From contig JNET01033253.1 in assembly GCA_000697455.1 (NCBI GenBank), positions 1-10,662 on the forward strand: a DNA stretch of 10,662 nucleotides, in the 5' to 3' direction. The DNA is from Basidiobolus heterosporus B8920. Lineage: Eukaryota; Basidiobolomycota; Basidiobolomycetes; Basidiobolales; Basidiobolaceae. The notes below the pieces were generated by a model. It was not told the origin of the DNA, searched no databases, and saw only the letters and a program-made list of their open reading frames with translations. The position numbers and the translations under genes are program-made. Of the stretch, positions 1 to 9,860 are shown one piece after another; within the stretch, counting starts at the first letter, position 1, and the number at the start of each line of letters is the position of its first letter.

Positions 1-457
1 AAATATCTCACAAGTACAAAATATAAGTTATGTACCTATTATGTGAGTTCTTAATTACCAAAGTAACCTAATCTCAATACTTGTATGAATTTGGAGTTAG
101 AGGAAACTGATAAGCAAATATAATAAGGGTAATATTTAGTGTGACTAATTAGGTCCTAAGTTATGTGAATTTCCACAAATCTCAACATATATAAGCAAAT
201 GATTCTTTGAACTGCTCAGAATTATGTCTTAGTTAAATAAATCACTTTTGAAACCCCCAAAACTCACACATACAAATAAAGAATATAAAAGAGTAAGCTT
301 CAGACAGTGGCATTTTTTACAGAAGTCATATGGATATTGATCTATGCTTAACCTGCATATAATTATTATAAAAATAGACTTTACTATTAGTTAACGACAA
401 TGTGCAACTGTGGAGAATCACACAGGAGCCAGAAGATTTCAAATCTAACTGGTCAAC
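1..457. other. Intergenic, AT-rich, no gene seen
   Basis: This stretch lies downstream of the sugar dehydratase gene and should contain its 3' untranslated region. I see no reading frame with a recognisable product on either strand, and no canonical AATAAA in the minus orientation, so the cleavage site of the dehydratase mRNA cannot be placed. An AATAAA on the plus strand near 275-280 could serve a plus-strand gene lying to the left of the window, but nothing else supports that. Confidence 0.6.
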
Positions 458-2105
<1,648 letters not shown>

Positions 2106-2106
<1 letters not shown>

Positions 2107-2180
2107 TAGGGAGGTAAGGTTGTGACTTGGAATTTGAACGATTTCTTCAGAAATGAAAAATCGAACGTAATATAACTCAT
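2106..2180 (-). promoter_or_regulatory. Upstream ORF ending on the dehydratase start codon
   Basis: A 24-codon ORF starts at the ATG at 2180 and stops with a TAA whose last base is the A of the proposed dehydratase ATG, giving TAATG. This overlap is a known arrangement for termination and reinitiation. It assumes the 5' leader is unspliced. An alternative is an intron from a weak GTTATA donor just after ATGA to the TTAG before the second codon of the next exon; that would join the 2180 ATG in frame to the dehydratase. Sequence alone cannot decide between them. Confidence 0.4.
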
Positions 2181-2349
2181 GGATGGGGTTCGGAAAAATT
2201 CCAATCACGCAAGTTGGTTATTCCGTTTATGGAACGGAGATTAATATTGTAAATAACCTTCTGGATAACTTTTAGCTTATATGAATCCATGCCCCATCAA
2301 TGATGGTGGTTATTTAGGGTGACATAAATGTGGTGAATAGCGTCAAAAG

Positions 2350-2355
2350 TTTATT
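2350..2355 (-). terminator. AATAAA polyadenylation signal of the D-amino-acid oxidase gene
   Basis: A canonical AATAAA lies on the minus strand 14 nt after the oxidase stop codon. It is close to the stop, but the gap to the next gene is short (about 190 to 260 bp), so a compact 3' end would fit. Confidence 0.4.
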
Positions 2356-2368
2356 TTAACGTGTCAAG

Positions 2369-3840
2369 TTATAATCGGTTTTGCAAAGGCTTTTCTGTTT
2401 GCTTAAGAACTGAAAGCAAATCTTGCGCAGATCCCCAACTACTCTGGAAGCCTGGAAAGTCAACCACCGTTAGTATGAATATTCAACACATTTGCCGCAT
2501 TACGACTTACCAAAGCCACCATGTCCATAGTTGTGGCACACAATAATGGCCTTTCCTTCGTGTACTAAATTTGATGGAGGTGGTCAATACCAACAATGAC
2601 TACCCTCTGATTGTTTGATGAGTACTTACTGGCAATCTCGCTATTAAGGCGGACACCACCGACTCTAGTAGGTCTAAAACCAGCGCTATGTCTGATGATT
2701 TGGAGGTTTTTGATATCCTTATCCTTGGCGAGCGAAGGACAGAGAGCCATGCATCGTTCTATAATCGAGGCCGCAGTCTTGGGGTCAGGATTCTCATTCC
2801 TAGGTCAGACCAGTTAAGTACGTATTAAACACCATCGATAGAAGAGAACACAGTTTACCAATCGTTTGCTTGTGTGGTTCCCCCAAGGGTGACTTCGCCA
2901 TTGCTTCGCGGAATGATATACGTGATATTATCCAGACCTTTCCGCACAAATATAAGTACGTGGCTTTATGAAGGCGATCGAAGGTCTTACCATGCTTTAG
3001 ATATACATTTTTGATGTGTGGAGCATATACTAAGACCACTTGTCCGCGTGTAGGATATACTGATAAGTCCTCCACCCCGCCCAATGTACGAGCTAGTAGG
3101 CCAGTACAATTGACTACTGCGTGTACATTCTTATCAAATACATCGCTAATATGAGCCAGTTTCATGATTGTTTTCTTTCCACCCAATTTTTCAAATTCAG
3201 CTAACAACCATTTCATATATTCAGTGGTGCTTATAGTAGCTAGGCGGGAATAAGACAAAGAGAAAACGAGTTAGCACAATAAGAGTAATAAACTGGCTCT
3301 TCATGAATAATACCTGTGGTATACGTGACTCCAAATTCACAATCTTTGGGTATTTCCTCTTTAGAAAGCACCCTATACTACAAATATATGAATAATAGCT
3401 CTTGGTCCGAGAAAAATTTCATAGCGAACTAGGTTGTACGTTCGGACAGAATTTGGAGAACCACGGTTGCTGCCACCCTTGTGGAAGCTTCTCCCAGTAA
3501 TTGGTTTCTTGGGTCATCATAACTCCAGTTTTTGGGTTTTTTGCCAGTTGTTGAAATATTCCAAAGGAAACTGCATCATATTCTAGGAAGGCAAAAGACA
3601 TCTGATGAGTTGAGAAAACAGAGATATAATGTTCGAAAGGAAATCCGTACGCTGCGCAGGAATATCGTTCGGACCAGCAACACTACGCCAATGAGCACCT
3701 GCCCAAGGGCTGGTGTATTGTGAATGTAAGTCACCAGGAAAGTGCTCAGCCACAACGGTGACCTGATAGCCAGCTTTTTGCAAGACATAAGCTGTTGTTA
3801 CTCCTATGACACCAGCACCTACAACAACAATATTGGCCAT
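2369..3840 (-). CDS. D-amino-acid oxidase (FAD-dependent), 8 exons
   Basis: The enzyme oxidatively deaminates D-amino acids to 2-oxo acids, ammonia and hydrogen peroxide, usually in peroxisomes. The exons read on the minus strand are 3840-3651, 3582-3440, 3377-3314, 3239-2991, 2937-2859, 2799-2630, 2564-2511 and 2451-2369, giving 343 residues, normal for the family. The seven introns (68, 62, 74, 53, 59, 65 and 59 nt) are all GT-AG, and phases close throughout. The FAD-binding VVVGAGVIG is at residues 5-13 and TSPWAGAHWRS at 43-53. TYIIPR carries the expected active-site Tyr (222), FRPTR carries the substrate-binding Arg (287), and the family signature HNYGHGGFGFQSSWGSA is at 309-325. The ATG at 3840 sits in a good context (AAGATGG) and places the FAD motif at the usual distance; the frame upstream has no ATG. 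Position 237 is Thr where Rhodotorula oxidase has a second active-site Tyr, so substrate preference may differ. The protein ends in NRL, near but not equal to a canonical peroxisomal tripeptide. A D-aspartate oxidase is the alternative reading. Confidence 0.92.
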
Positions 3841-4169
3841 CTTCTCAACAAGCGCTACGTAATTGAGAGTCGTATTTTTATTCACCAAGTAATTACATAC
3901 TCAGTCGAACCACGCTCTGCTCTATAAGGTAATTTCCGAGACCTTGAGCATTATAGCAAATCACTTGGACGCAATCTATACACAAATGTAACTCAGAACA
4001 AACTAACTTGAATCAGGGCCGAGCCAAATCTAATCGTGCAGTCGTGGCAGGAATACAAATATAAGAATACATTCGACCAGAATCACCGCCAACTGTTGCG
4101 TAATTCGTAGACTTTATGACAGCAGCAGATGATTTTATTTCCTTTCTTGTTCATCTAGAGTACTCTTTG

Positions 4170-4177
4170 TGACGTGT
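4170..4177 (+). promoter_or_regulatory. TGACGTGT, CRE-like bZIP site
   Basis: TGACGTGT contains the TGACGT core bound by ATF/CREB-type bZIP proteins, about 200 bp before the decarboxylase ATG. A single short core is weak evidence, but a second one follows 70 bp downstream. Confidence 0.3.
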
Positions 4178-4239
4178 AGAAACATGAGGTCAGTACCTTG
4201 TTCATTTTACTGATTGAATTTGTCTGCTTCGACTTGATC

Positions 4240-4247
4240 TGACGTAA
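4240..4247 (+). promoter_or_regulatory. TGACGTAA, CRE-like bZIP site
   Basis: TGACGTAA is close to the consensus TGACGTCA recognised by ATF/CREB bZIP factors, which in fungi often mediate stress responses. It lies 132 bp before the decarboxylase ATG and 70 bp from the other TGACGT core, in the same orientation. Confidence 0.35.
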
Positions 4248-4313
4248 ACTACTTGGCGTACTTTTCTGAACATCAACCGGACTTTATAATAGTTTATTAC
4301 CTGAAAATTCACA

Positions 4314-4319
4314 TATAAA
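4314..4319 (+). promoter_or_regulatory. TATA box of the glutamate decarboxylase gene
   Basis: A TATAAA lies 58 bp upstream of the decarboxylase ATG, at a distance that leaves room for a short 5' leader. The ATG itself is in a good context, with A at -3 (CACAATG). Confidence 0.5.
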
Positions 4320-4371
4320 TGCCTACGAATCTCCGCGAATAAGTAGTACAGTATCTGGTCGAACCTTCACA

Positions 4372-6093
4372 ATGTCTCTAGCGAAACACATTGACCCCAA
4401 GAAATTGGTCGAAGAATCTAGAGGGAATATTATGGTTCGTAAAGAGCCACACCTACACTCCTTTGCGTACGGAACACGCTATGCTTCTGAAGGGATTCCT
4501 AAGGTTTGTATTTTATATTTACCTTTCGCCAGAATACCACTAATACTTAGATGGTTTAGTTCAAGATGCCAGAAAAATCCACCCCAGCCGCCACGGTATA
4601 CCGCCTTTGCAAAGATGATATGGAGCTTGATGGAAGAGCGTTGATGAATTGCGCTACATTTCTGACCACCTGGATGGAGCCTGAAGCAGACAAACTCATC
4701 ATGGAGTCCTTGCCCAAGAATTTTGTTAATCAAGAAGAGCTTACCGGGACCAACTTGATCCATCAAAGGTGTATTTCCATTCTTTCTCACCTCTGGAAGA
4801 TCCCTGAAGACCAACAAGCTATTGGAACAGCCACAGTAGGATCTTCTGAGGGAGTTATGTTAGGTGGGCTAGCGATGAAATGGAAATGGAAAGAGCGTCG
4901 CGAAAAGGATGGGAAAAGCACTTCTAAGCCCAATATTATTTTTGGTGCTAATGCACAAATTGCTTTGGAAAAATTCGCTAGATACTTTGATGTTGAACCA
5001 AGGGTTGTGAACGTTTCTGAACAATCAAACTATGTTTCAGACCCTGAGGAGGTGGTAAAACTATGTGATGAAAATACTATAGGTGTCTATGTAAGTATTA
5101 AATTAGCCCTTCTAGTCGGAATGAACATTAACTCTATATGCAAAGGCTATTTTAGGCTCCACGTTTACTGGACACTTCGAACCTATTGAGCGACTTGCTA
5201 GTCTTCTAGATGAATACGAAAAGAGAACTGGTAACTATATCCCTATCCACGTTGACGGTGCATCTGGTGCCTTCATTGCCCCTTTTAGCTATCCAGATTT
5301 AAAGTGGGCGTTTGATGTTCCTCGAGTAGTGAGCATCAACGCAAGTGGACATAAATTTGGACTTTCTTATCCGGTAAACTAGTATTTATTCAATTACTTT
5401 TCAACCCAAGCTCATGCGTTTGTTTAGGGGATTGGCTGGGTTCTGTGGCGAAGCGAAGAATACCTTGCGAAAGATTTAATATTTGAGATGGATTACCTTG
5501 GTGGTTCTGAGCAAACCTTTACACTTAACTTCTCGAGACCTGCTTGCTTTGTAATCTCTCAATATTACAATTTCTTACGCCTAGGAATCGAAGGATATAC
5601 TGAAGTTATGGAAGTTTGTCTACAAAATGCTAGATTGCTATCAGTAGCATTGGAGAAGTCGGGCTATTTTGAAATTGTTTCTGGCATCCATCGCAAAAAG
5701 GACAACTGCGAGAGTACAGATGGCGCGAAAGATTTTTGTGAGGGATTACCCCTTGTAGCCTTTAAATTATCTAAGAGTTTCAAAAAATCTTGCCCCCATG
5801 TGCGTCAAAAGGCAATATCAGGATTACTACAAATGCGCTATTGGATGTTGCCGTCTTATAAACTTCCCGGCAAGGGTGACGAAGAAGTGATTCGCGTGGT
5901 TGTACGCGAAAGTCTGACTGAGGAGATGATCGACCGCTTGGTTCATGACATTATGCATACCATGGACGTTTTAGAAACTAGCTCACATGCTGAGGCAGAG
6001 GCCTTTGCGGAAGGTATAGGAGCCAAACCTGAAAATGACAAAGAAAACCCCAAATCAGATGTCAATCAGGTCACATTCGCTCGCCCATGCTAA
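4372..6093 (+). CDS. Glutamate decarboxylase (PLP-dependent), 4 exons
   Basis: The enzyme converts L-glutamate to GABA and carbon dioxide, feeding the GABA shunt and aiding stress and acid tolerance; it is cytosolic. Exons are 4372-4503, 4566-5090, 5146-5373 and 5428-6093, giving 516 residues, normal for fungal members. The three introns (62, 55 and 54 nt) are GT-AG and all in phase 0. The second intron must end at 5145, not at the later TTTTAG, because only that choice restores AILGSTFTG. The N-terminus MSLAKHIDP and YGTRYASE are typical of the family. [19 protein letters not shown] is at about 136-154, the cofactor Asp lies in HVDGASGAF (Asp256), and the Schiff-base lysine lies in [15 protein letters not shown] (Lys289), followed by [15 protein letters not shown]. 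Most family members have HVDAASGGF, so two small residues differ in that segment. The charged tail, from about residue 475 to a final Cys, has no clear homologous domain and is not obviously the plant calmodulin-binding type. Confidence 0.95.
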
Positions 6094-6165
6094 CAACGTA
6101 AATATATATGTTAAATAACAGCTCTCCACACCCAACGCTAACATAGTAATATCTGACAATCAGTA

Positions 6166-6171
6166 AATAAA
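6166..6171 (+). terminator. AATAAA polyadenylation signal of the decarboxylase gene
   Basis: A canonical AATAAA lies 73 nt after the decarboxylase stop codon and is followed by T-rich sequence, a plausible cleavage and polyadenylation signal. Confidence 0.5.
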
Positions 6172-6895
6172 CTTGTTTATTCTTGCAATGGACCTCCATA
6201 TTGTTTATCGATCAGTTGATTATATGTTGCCTGAATTAGAATTTGGTCTCATATCATTCAGCCAATACGAAAGCCCAGTATGCAACTCTAAATCACGACG
6301 TAGATGAAAGCCCAGGCACTTTGCGTAGTTCCAGACTACAAGAATCCTCTCTATCGGATGATTTTCTTTCCTACTATTCCTAATAGGACGAGGCTTTGTG
6401 ACGAACGCGAATCAATCATGTTACGATTAACAGATATCGATATTCGGGTAATTCTTTTGATGATCAACCAAACTTATCTATACTCGACCTCTGCCATCCT
6501 GTTCAAACCAATTTTTCACTACAACAAGTCGAATACTGCCACCTGCATTAAAGTGGGGTTTTCCCTGTTTGAAGCAAAGTATACTACAGTACAATATAGC
6601 AAATATTTTCCGTGTTTGGTACAAAGGTCCATTTTTATTTACACCAACACTTGGAATTTTTTTCTTTCGATTTCAATGAGATTTCATTGGTGAAAGGGTT
6701 GTAGGGTGAACATAAAATAATGCCCACGCCTCTAGCTCCTCCAAAGATAAAAAGAAATTGCTTTGGAAAAGGGGCTTTCCTAGTACGTGTGGCACTTCTA
6801 TACTCATAACATTCATTTCTATTTTTTGGAAGATTTCCTAAACGAGGAACAAATGAGATTAGAATCTGATACATGTGTGAAAAAGACCCACTAAA
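6172..6895. other. Intergenic, no supported gene
   Basis: This AT-rich stretch follows the decarboxylase 3' end. A 129-codon open frame at 6304-6693 on the plus strand starts with ATG, but it has no recognisable motif and an amino-acid mix (Ile, Phe, Tyr, Thr, Ser) typical of translated AT-rich noncoding DNA. The overlapping minus-strand frame at 6635-6901 looks no better. I do not call either a gene. Confidence 0.5.
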
Positions 6896-7207
6896 ATGCA
6901 TTCAAAATCCTCCAACCCTATTTTGAATCTCACCGCTAACCATAGAATTAGTTACCATCTTCTAAAAGAACATCCAAAGTACGCTGAAGCCGGTCATTTG
7001 GCATGCCAAAAATGAAACGCACATCCATTATGCTCAGCAGGTAGAAATTGTAAAGGATGCGAAAAATCTATGACAAGATATCGTGAATTAAGTATCAACG
7101 ACGGGTATTGGGTTGATTTCGTTGAAACTGATGCCTCTTCAGGCTCTTTGGTTATTTTATCCAAGCTATATGGGGAGGTAGGTAGGCAGTGTGTAAATGT
7201 TGTATGA
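6896..7207 (+). pseudogene. Possible unannotated coding segment or gene remnant, function unknown
   Basis: From the ATG at 6896, one frame stays open except for a single TGA at 7013-7015 and runs to a second TGA at 7205. The part after the first TGA looks protein-like, with the short stretches NCKGCEKSMTRYRELS and DGYWVDFVETD. A 45-nt GT-AG intron (6993-7037) would remove the first TGA and keep the frame. A GTAGGT donor at 7168, where the protein-like stretch fades, could mark the end of an exon. I recognise no family. It could be a small gene, the 5' exons of a longer one, a relic, or chance. It lies upstream of the GATA gene on the same strand, but I see no way to splice it to that gene with confidence. 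Confidence 0.25.
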
Positions 7208-7218
7208 ATGTATATTGG

Positions 7219-7262
7219 AGGTGGGTATGGGTGGGTATGGGTAAATATGAATGAATATGGAT
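7219..7262 (+). repeat. Degenerate 10-bp tandem repeat, G-rich
   Basis: About four units of 10 bp can be read: GTGGGTATGG twice exactly, then GTAAATATGA and ATGAATATGG as drifted copies. The first two units and their junction hold four runs of three G. The array lies between the uncertain coding segment and the GATA promoter region. Confidence 0.7.
7223..7241 (+). other. G-quadruplex motif
   Basis: Four GGG runs are separated by loops TAT, T and TAT, which meets the standard G3+N1-7 pattern for an intramolecular quadruplex with very short loops. It is on the plus strand, the non-template strand for the GATA gene, about 850 bp before that gene's first ATG. Confidence 0.6.
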
Positions 7263-7414
7263 AGAAATCTATGTCGGATGATCAACTTGATCCGAAATAC
7301 TATCTGGTTTGGTGAATTCCCAGTAAATTTCCAAAAAGTATCATTTGGAAAAATTTAGGGATTGTCAGTTTTCAACAAATCGCAGGTTCATCCAATAATC
7401 AACTAGGTGCCCCA

Positions 7415-7795
7415 TGATAAACTTGACTATTATCGAATTCTAAGTATGAGGCTTCATAATTGGACGCCTCTTCTTGAAATCCGGCCTCGACTCAAGACGG
7501 TTTTCTTATGAGTGATGCTGGCAACAGAAGGGTTCTCTAATTTGATGTCAGGAATACTTAGGTTCAACAATATCTCATTGCTTCAGTTCTTCTCGTAAAC
7601 GTGCACCATAAGGATAATGCTATATCGATAACGTCATATGTCAAGAGCGGTACATCTACTTAGCCTATAGATAAGATAATTCGTTGATCACGAGGAGAAA
7701 ACGTAATCGAGATAAATAAATCCACTTAATGAGGTTAGTAGTGTCCGTACAAATACAGATGGAGCCATCATTCTGGATAAGTAAGATCATTATCG
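7415..7795. promoter_or_regulatory. Cluster of HGATAR sites upstream of the GATA factor gene
   Basis: Seven matches to HGATAR, the fungal GATA-factor target, occur in 381 bp: 7415-7420, 7430-7435 (minus), 7626-7631, 7669-7674, 7674-7679, 7711-7716 and 7790-7795 (minus). The pair at 7669-7679 shares one base (AGATAAGATAA). Chance would give roughly one or two in AT-rich DNA of this length. Self-control of GATA factors is known in fungi, so autoregulation or cross-regulation is a fair inference. Confidence 0.45.
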
Positions 7796-7980
7796 TCGTA
7801 TAAGGAAGATTCTGGTCATTTTTATAGGAACCCTATATTACAATTATGGATTTTTATCCAAGTGCCTGATCACGGATAGATTCCTATTCGAAGCTGCAAG
7901 GTTGAGAACCCGGTAATAAATTTATCAACTGTACTCAAGGAGTTTAGCTTATGTGTGTTCAATGGTACCTTCTCTCAATA

Positions 7981-8058
7981 GGACTAGTCCAATAATTGGC
8001 AAAGATCATTTGACGCATCTCATTGATCGATCAACGGGATGGTGCAGTGCGAGATTGG
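7981..8058. promoter_or_regulatory. CCAAT boxes and perfect palindromes in the proximal GATA promoter
   Basis: A 10-bp palindrome GGACTAGTCC (7981-7990) runs directly into CCAAT and ATTGG (7989-7993 and 7995-7999), a pair of CCAAT boxes on opposite strands one base apart. A 12-bp palindrome TTGATCGATCAA follows (8023-8034), then a third CCAAT on the minus strand (8054-8058). CCAAT is the target of the HAP/NF-Y complex, which acts on many fungal metabolic genes. All these sites lie within 111 bp of the first ATG. Confidence 0.45.
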
Positions 8059-8080
8059 AATTCATTTAAATAGAACATCG

Positions 8081-8110
8081 ATGTCTACACAATGGTTGAT
8101 CATTTTCTGA
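8081..8110 (+). promoter_or_regulatory. Short uORF overlapping the first GATA-factor ATG
   Basis: An ATG at 8081 opens a nine-codon frame ending with TGA at 8108-8110, in a different frame from and overlapping the ATG at 8092. If the transcript starts upstream of 8081, this uORF would reduce use of the 8092 start and favour a later in-frame ATG, at 8146 or 8269. The transcription start is unknown. Confidence 0.3.
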
Positions 8111-9549
8111 GTTTAGGCAATTTATTTTTCACACGCTTCTTACATATGAAGTTCAATATTTATTCTACGACTCTGACTCCTGATCTACACAACACTACTA
8201 ATTTCGTCTCTCAGCCTAACTTCTCATCAAATACTCAAAAACGAACCAAAAAAGATAGCAGACAAACAATGAATGTAAAAGACCCTGCAGAAGAGGTGGG
8301 ACCAGTTAACTCGGGCCATTTGAGCTCAGATGGCTCTGAAGAATGGGCAAACAACAACGATAAGAAGCCCAGGTTTGTGCCACCTCCTTCCAAGAAGGCC
8401 TGCCGACGCCAGAAATCTGCTACTCCAGGATCTGAGTCGTCAGAGGGATTACGTTGCTCCAATTGTCAAACCACCACCACTCCACTTTGGCGTCGTAATC
8501 CACAAGACGGTGAACCCTTATGTAATGCTTGCGGCCTGTTTCTTAAACTCCATGGCATAGTTCGTCCACTCAGCTTGAAAAGTAACGTAATCAAGAAGAG
8601 GAACAGGAATCCCATCGGAACCATGGCAAAGTTCGGTCGACACACTGGATTGGTATTCGGAACGGTTGCCAGCAACAGAGGTGCCGGCTGTGAAGGTGTT
8701 CTGTTGTTTGAGCCATTTGATAAATCATCCGAATCAAACATGAAGGCTCCACGAAAGCTCCCCAATAGCATGACCGCTCCAGAAGTGCTCTCCACGAACC
8801 CATCTACCCCATCTTCACCATTGAAATTCATCTCACACTCGAGCACAAAATATCCTAGTCCACACCTTGAGAAGAACCCCAGTCTTGTCGATGAAAGAAG
8901 TCGAGAATCGTCAGACTCATCTTCAGAAATATTCCCAGAGGGTATAGAAGGACTTCCTTTATCTGGAGTGATCCACTCAAATTCGTATGATCACACATCG
9001 TCAGTCCAAAGCTCGGAAATATCATACCATAGTTCATACTCAATTCCGACCAATAACATATCAGATATCGGATCTACCCCTGCCTCTAAATCAGGCTTTC
9101 CTAGCACTTCTCAGGGATTGGTAGACCCTTTTAGCTGGCTGTCAAACTCGAACGTTCATGCCACCTCGAGTGTACCTCTAGCCAACGATCACAGCCTGGC
9201 CCCCTGTCAACCTGAGCAATTGCCAAGCTATTCTTGTACAAATATCCCTATGACATATTCTCCTGTCGCGTTTAATACATTGCTTCCCATGGTGCCCATA
9301 AATCAGGTGGAGCCCCAGTCAAATTTCACATCCAATGTCCGTACTCTCAGCTCCAGCTTCGAGCTAGATCACAGTCATCAGGGCAGCCCGGAAACCTTTG
9401 TTTCTCAGGAATTCCCAGGACCTACCCCACCATCCAGCTACATGTATTCGCTAAACCAAACCTGGCAGCCCTGGAATATGGATAGAAATCATCTTCCATC
9501 TTTCCCAATGGAGCCTACCTCGACTCCCGAATACCCATCTACCTCATAG
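8092..9549 (+). CDS. GATA-type zinc finger transcription factor, intronless
   Basis: This is a nuclear DNA-binding regulator that recognises HGATAR sites; factors with this finger type (AreA/NIT2/GAT1 relatives) usually govern nitrogen-source use. The frame is continuous for 485 residues. The single finger spans residues 122-147 (CSNC, an 18-residue loop with TPLWRRNP, then CNAC), followed by [24 protein letters not shown] and further basic residues. A basic patch near 100-107 (KKACRRQK) may aid nuclear import. The rest is Ser/Pro/Thr/Asn-rich and probably disordered, as is common for activation regions; I see no second finger and no recognisable AreA N-terminal domain. The ATG at 8092 has a good context (A at -3, G at +4), but the ATG at 8269 also does and removes a hydrophobic, low-value N-terminus, so the true start may be 8269. 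AreA and NIT2 have a 17-residue loop, so the extra residue (Asp in NPQDGEPL) is unusual. No introns, unlike its three neighbours. Confidence 0.93.
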   Translation: MVDHFLSLGNLFFTRFLHMKFNIYSTTLTPDLHNTTNFVSQPNFSSNTQKRTKKDSRQTMNVKDPAEEVGPVNSGHLSSDGSEEWANNNDKKPRFVPPPSKKACRRQKSATPGSESSEGLRCSNCQTTTTPLWRRNPQDGEPLCNACGLFLKLHGIVRPLSLKSNVIKKRNRNPIGTMAKFGRHTGLVFGTVASNRGAGCEGVLLFEPFDKSSESNMKAPRKLPNSMTAPEVLSTNPSTPSSPLKFISHSSTKYPSPHLEKNPSLVDERSRESSDSSSEIFPEGIEGLPLSGVIHSNSYDHTSSVQSSEISYHSSYSIPTNNISDIGSTPASKSGFPSTSQGLVDPFSWLSNSNVHATSSVPLANDHSLAPCQPEQLPSYSCTNIPMTYSPVAFNTLLPMVPINQVEPQSNFTSNVRTLSSSFELDHSHQGSPETFVSQEFPGPTPPSSYMYSLNQTWQPWNMDRNHLPSFPMEPTSTPEYPSTS

Positions 9550-9736
9550 GGTAGATACCTTTTGTATACTCAATACCTCATTTCAAACACATAACGCCAT
9601 GGACACATAGATTCACATACTTTCGATTTTTGCACATATTTCAACATAGAATAGAGCTCGATTCCGTTTCCACACCGTCCTTTCCTTTGGCTTTTATCTG
9701 TAGTTTAATTAGATACCCGTTCATAGATAGTCATTT

Positions 9737-9742
9737 AATAAA
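9737..9742 (+). terminator. AATAAA polyadenylation signal of the GATA factor gene
   Basis: A canonical AATAAA lies about 190 nt after the stop codon, a reasonable 3' untranslated length for a fungal regulator. Confidence 0.45.
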
Positions 9743-9860
9743 TAGAGTTTACATAGATTTCAAGCAATGCCTTGGTCGTAATACTATTGCAAGTGCTTTT
9801 AAAAGATGACCCATTTCTTCGGAGCCGTAATCTCCCGAAGAGGACGTAGGAGTTGGGAAG

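Larger units (their letters stand above)
3841..4371. promoter_or_regulatory. Divergent promoter region between the oxidase and decarboxylase genes
   Basis: This 531-bp gap separates two genes that point away from each other, so it must hold both promoters. I see no coding frame in it. The side facing the decarboxylase has a good TATA box and two TGACGT elements (listed separately). The oxidase side has only weak TATA-like sequence, for example AATAAAAATA on the minus strand near 3875-3884. Shared control is possible but not shown. Confidence 0.6.

Noticed and set aside
1-47. Inverted CTCACA/TGTGAG pair near the window start
   Set aside because: Six-base arms with a long AT-rich gap; expected by chance in a region of this size.
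3841-3888. Start of the D-amino-acid oxidase at 3888
   Set aside because: The codon there is TTG. The ATG at 3840 has a good context and gives the normal spacing to the FAD motif.
5146-5155. Alternative acceptor at the TTTTAG in decarboxylase intron 2
   Set aside because: Using it breaks the frame and removes the conserved Ala-Ile-Leu before GSTFTG; the CAAAG acceptor restores the family sequence.
6304-6693. 129-codon plus-strand open frame as a gene
   Set aside because: It shows no motif, its composition is that of translated AT-rich DNA, and no flanking splice or promoter signals stand out. A frame of this length is only mildly unlikely by chance here.
6635-6901. 88-codon minus-strand open frame as a gene
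   Set aside because: No recognisable motif, and it overlaps the end of another weak frame; nothing supports expression.
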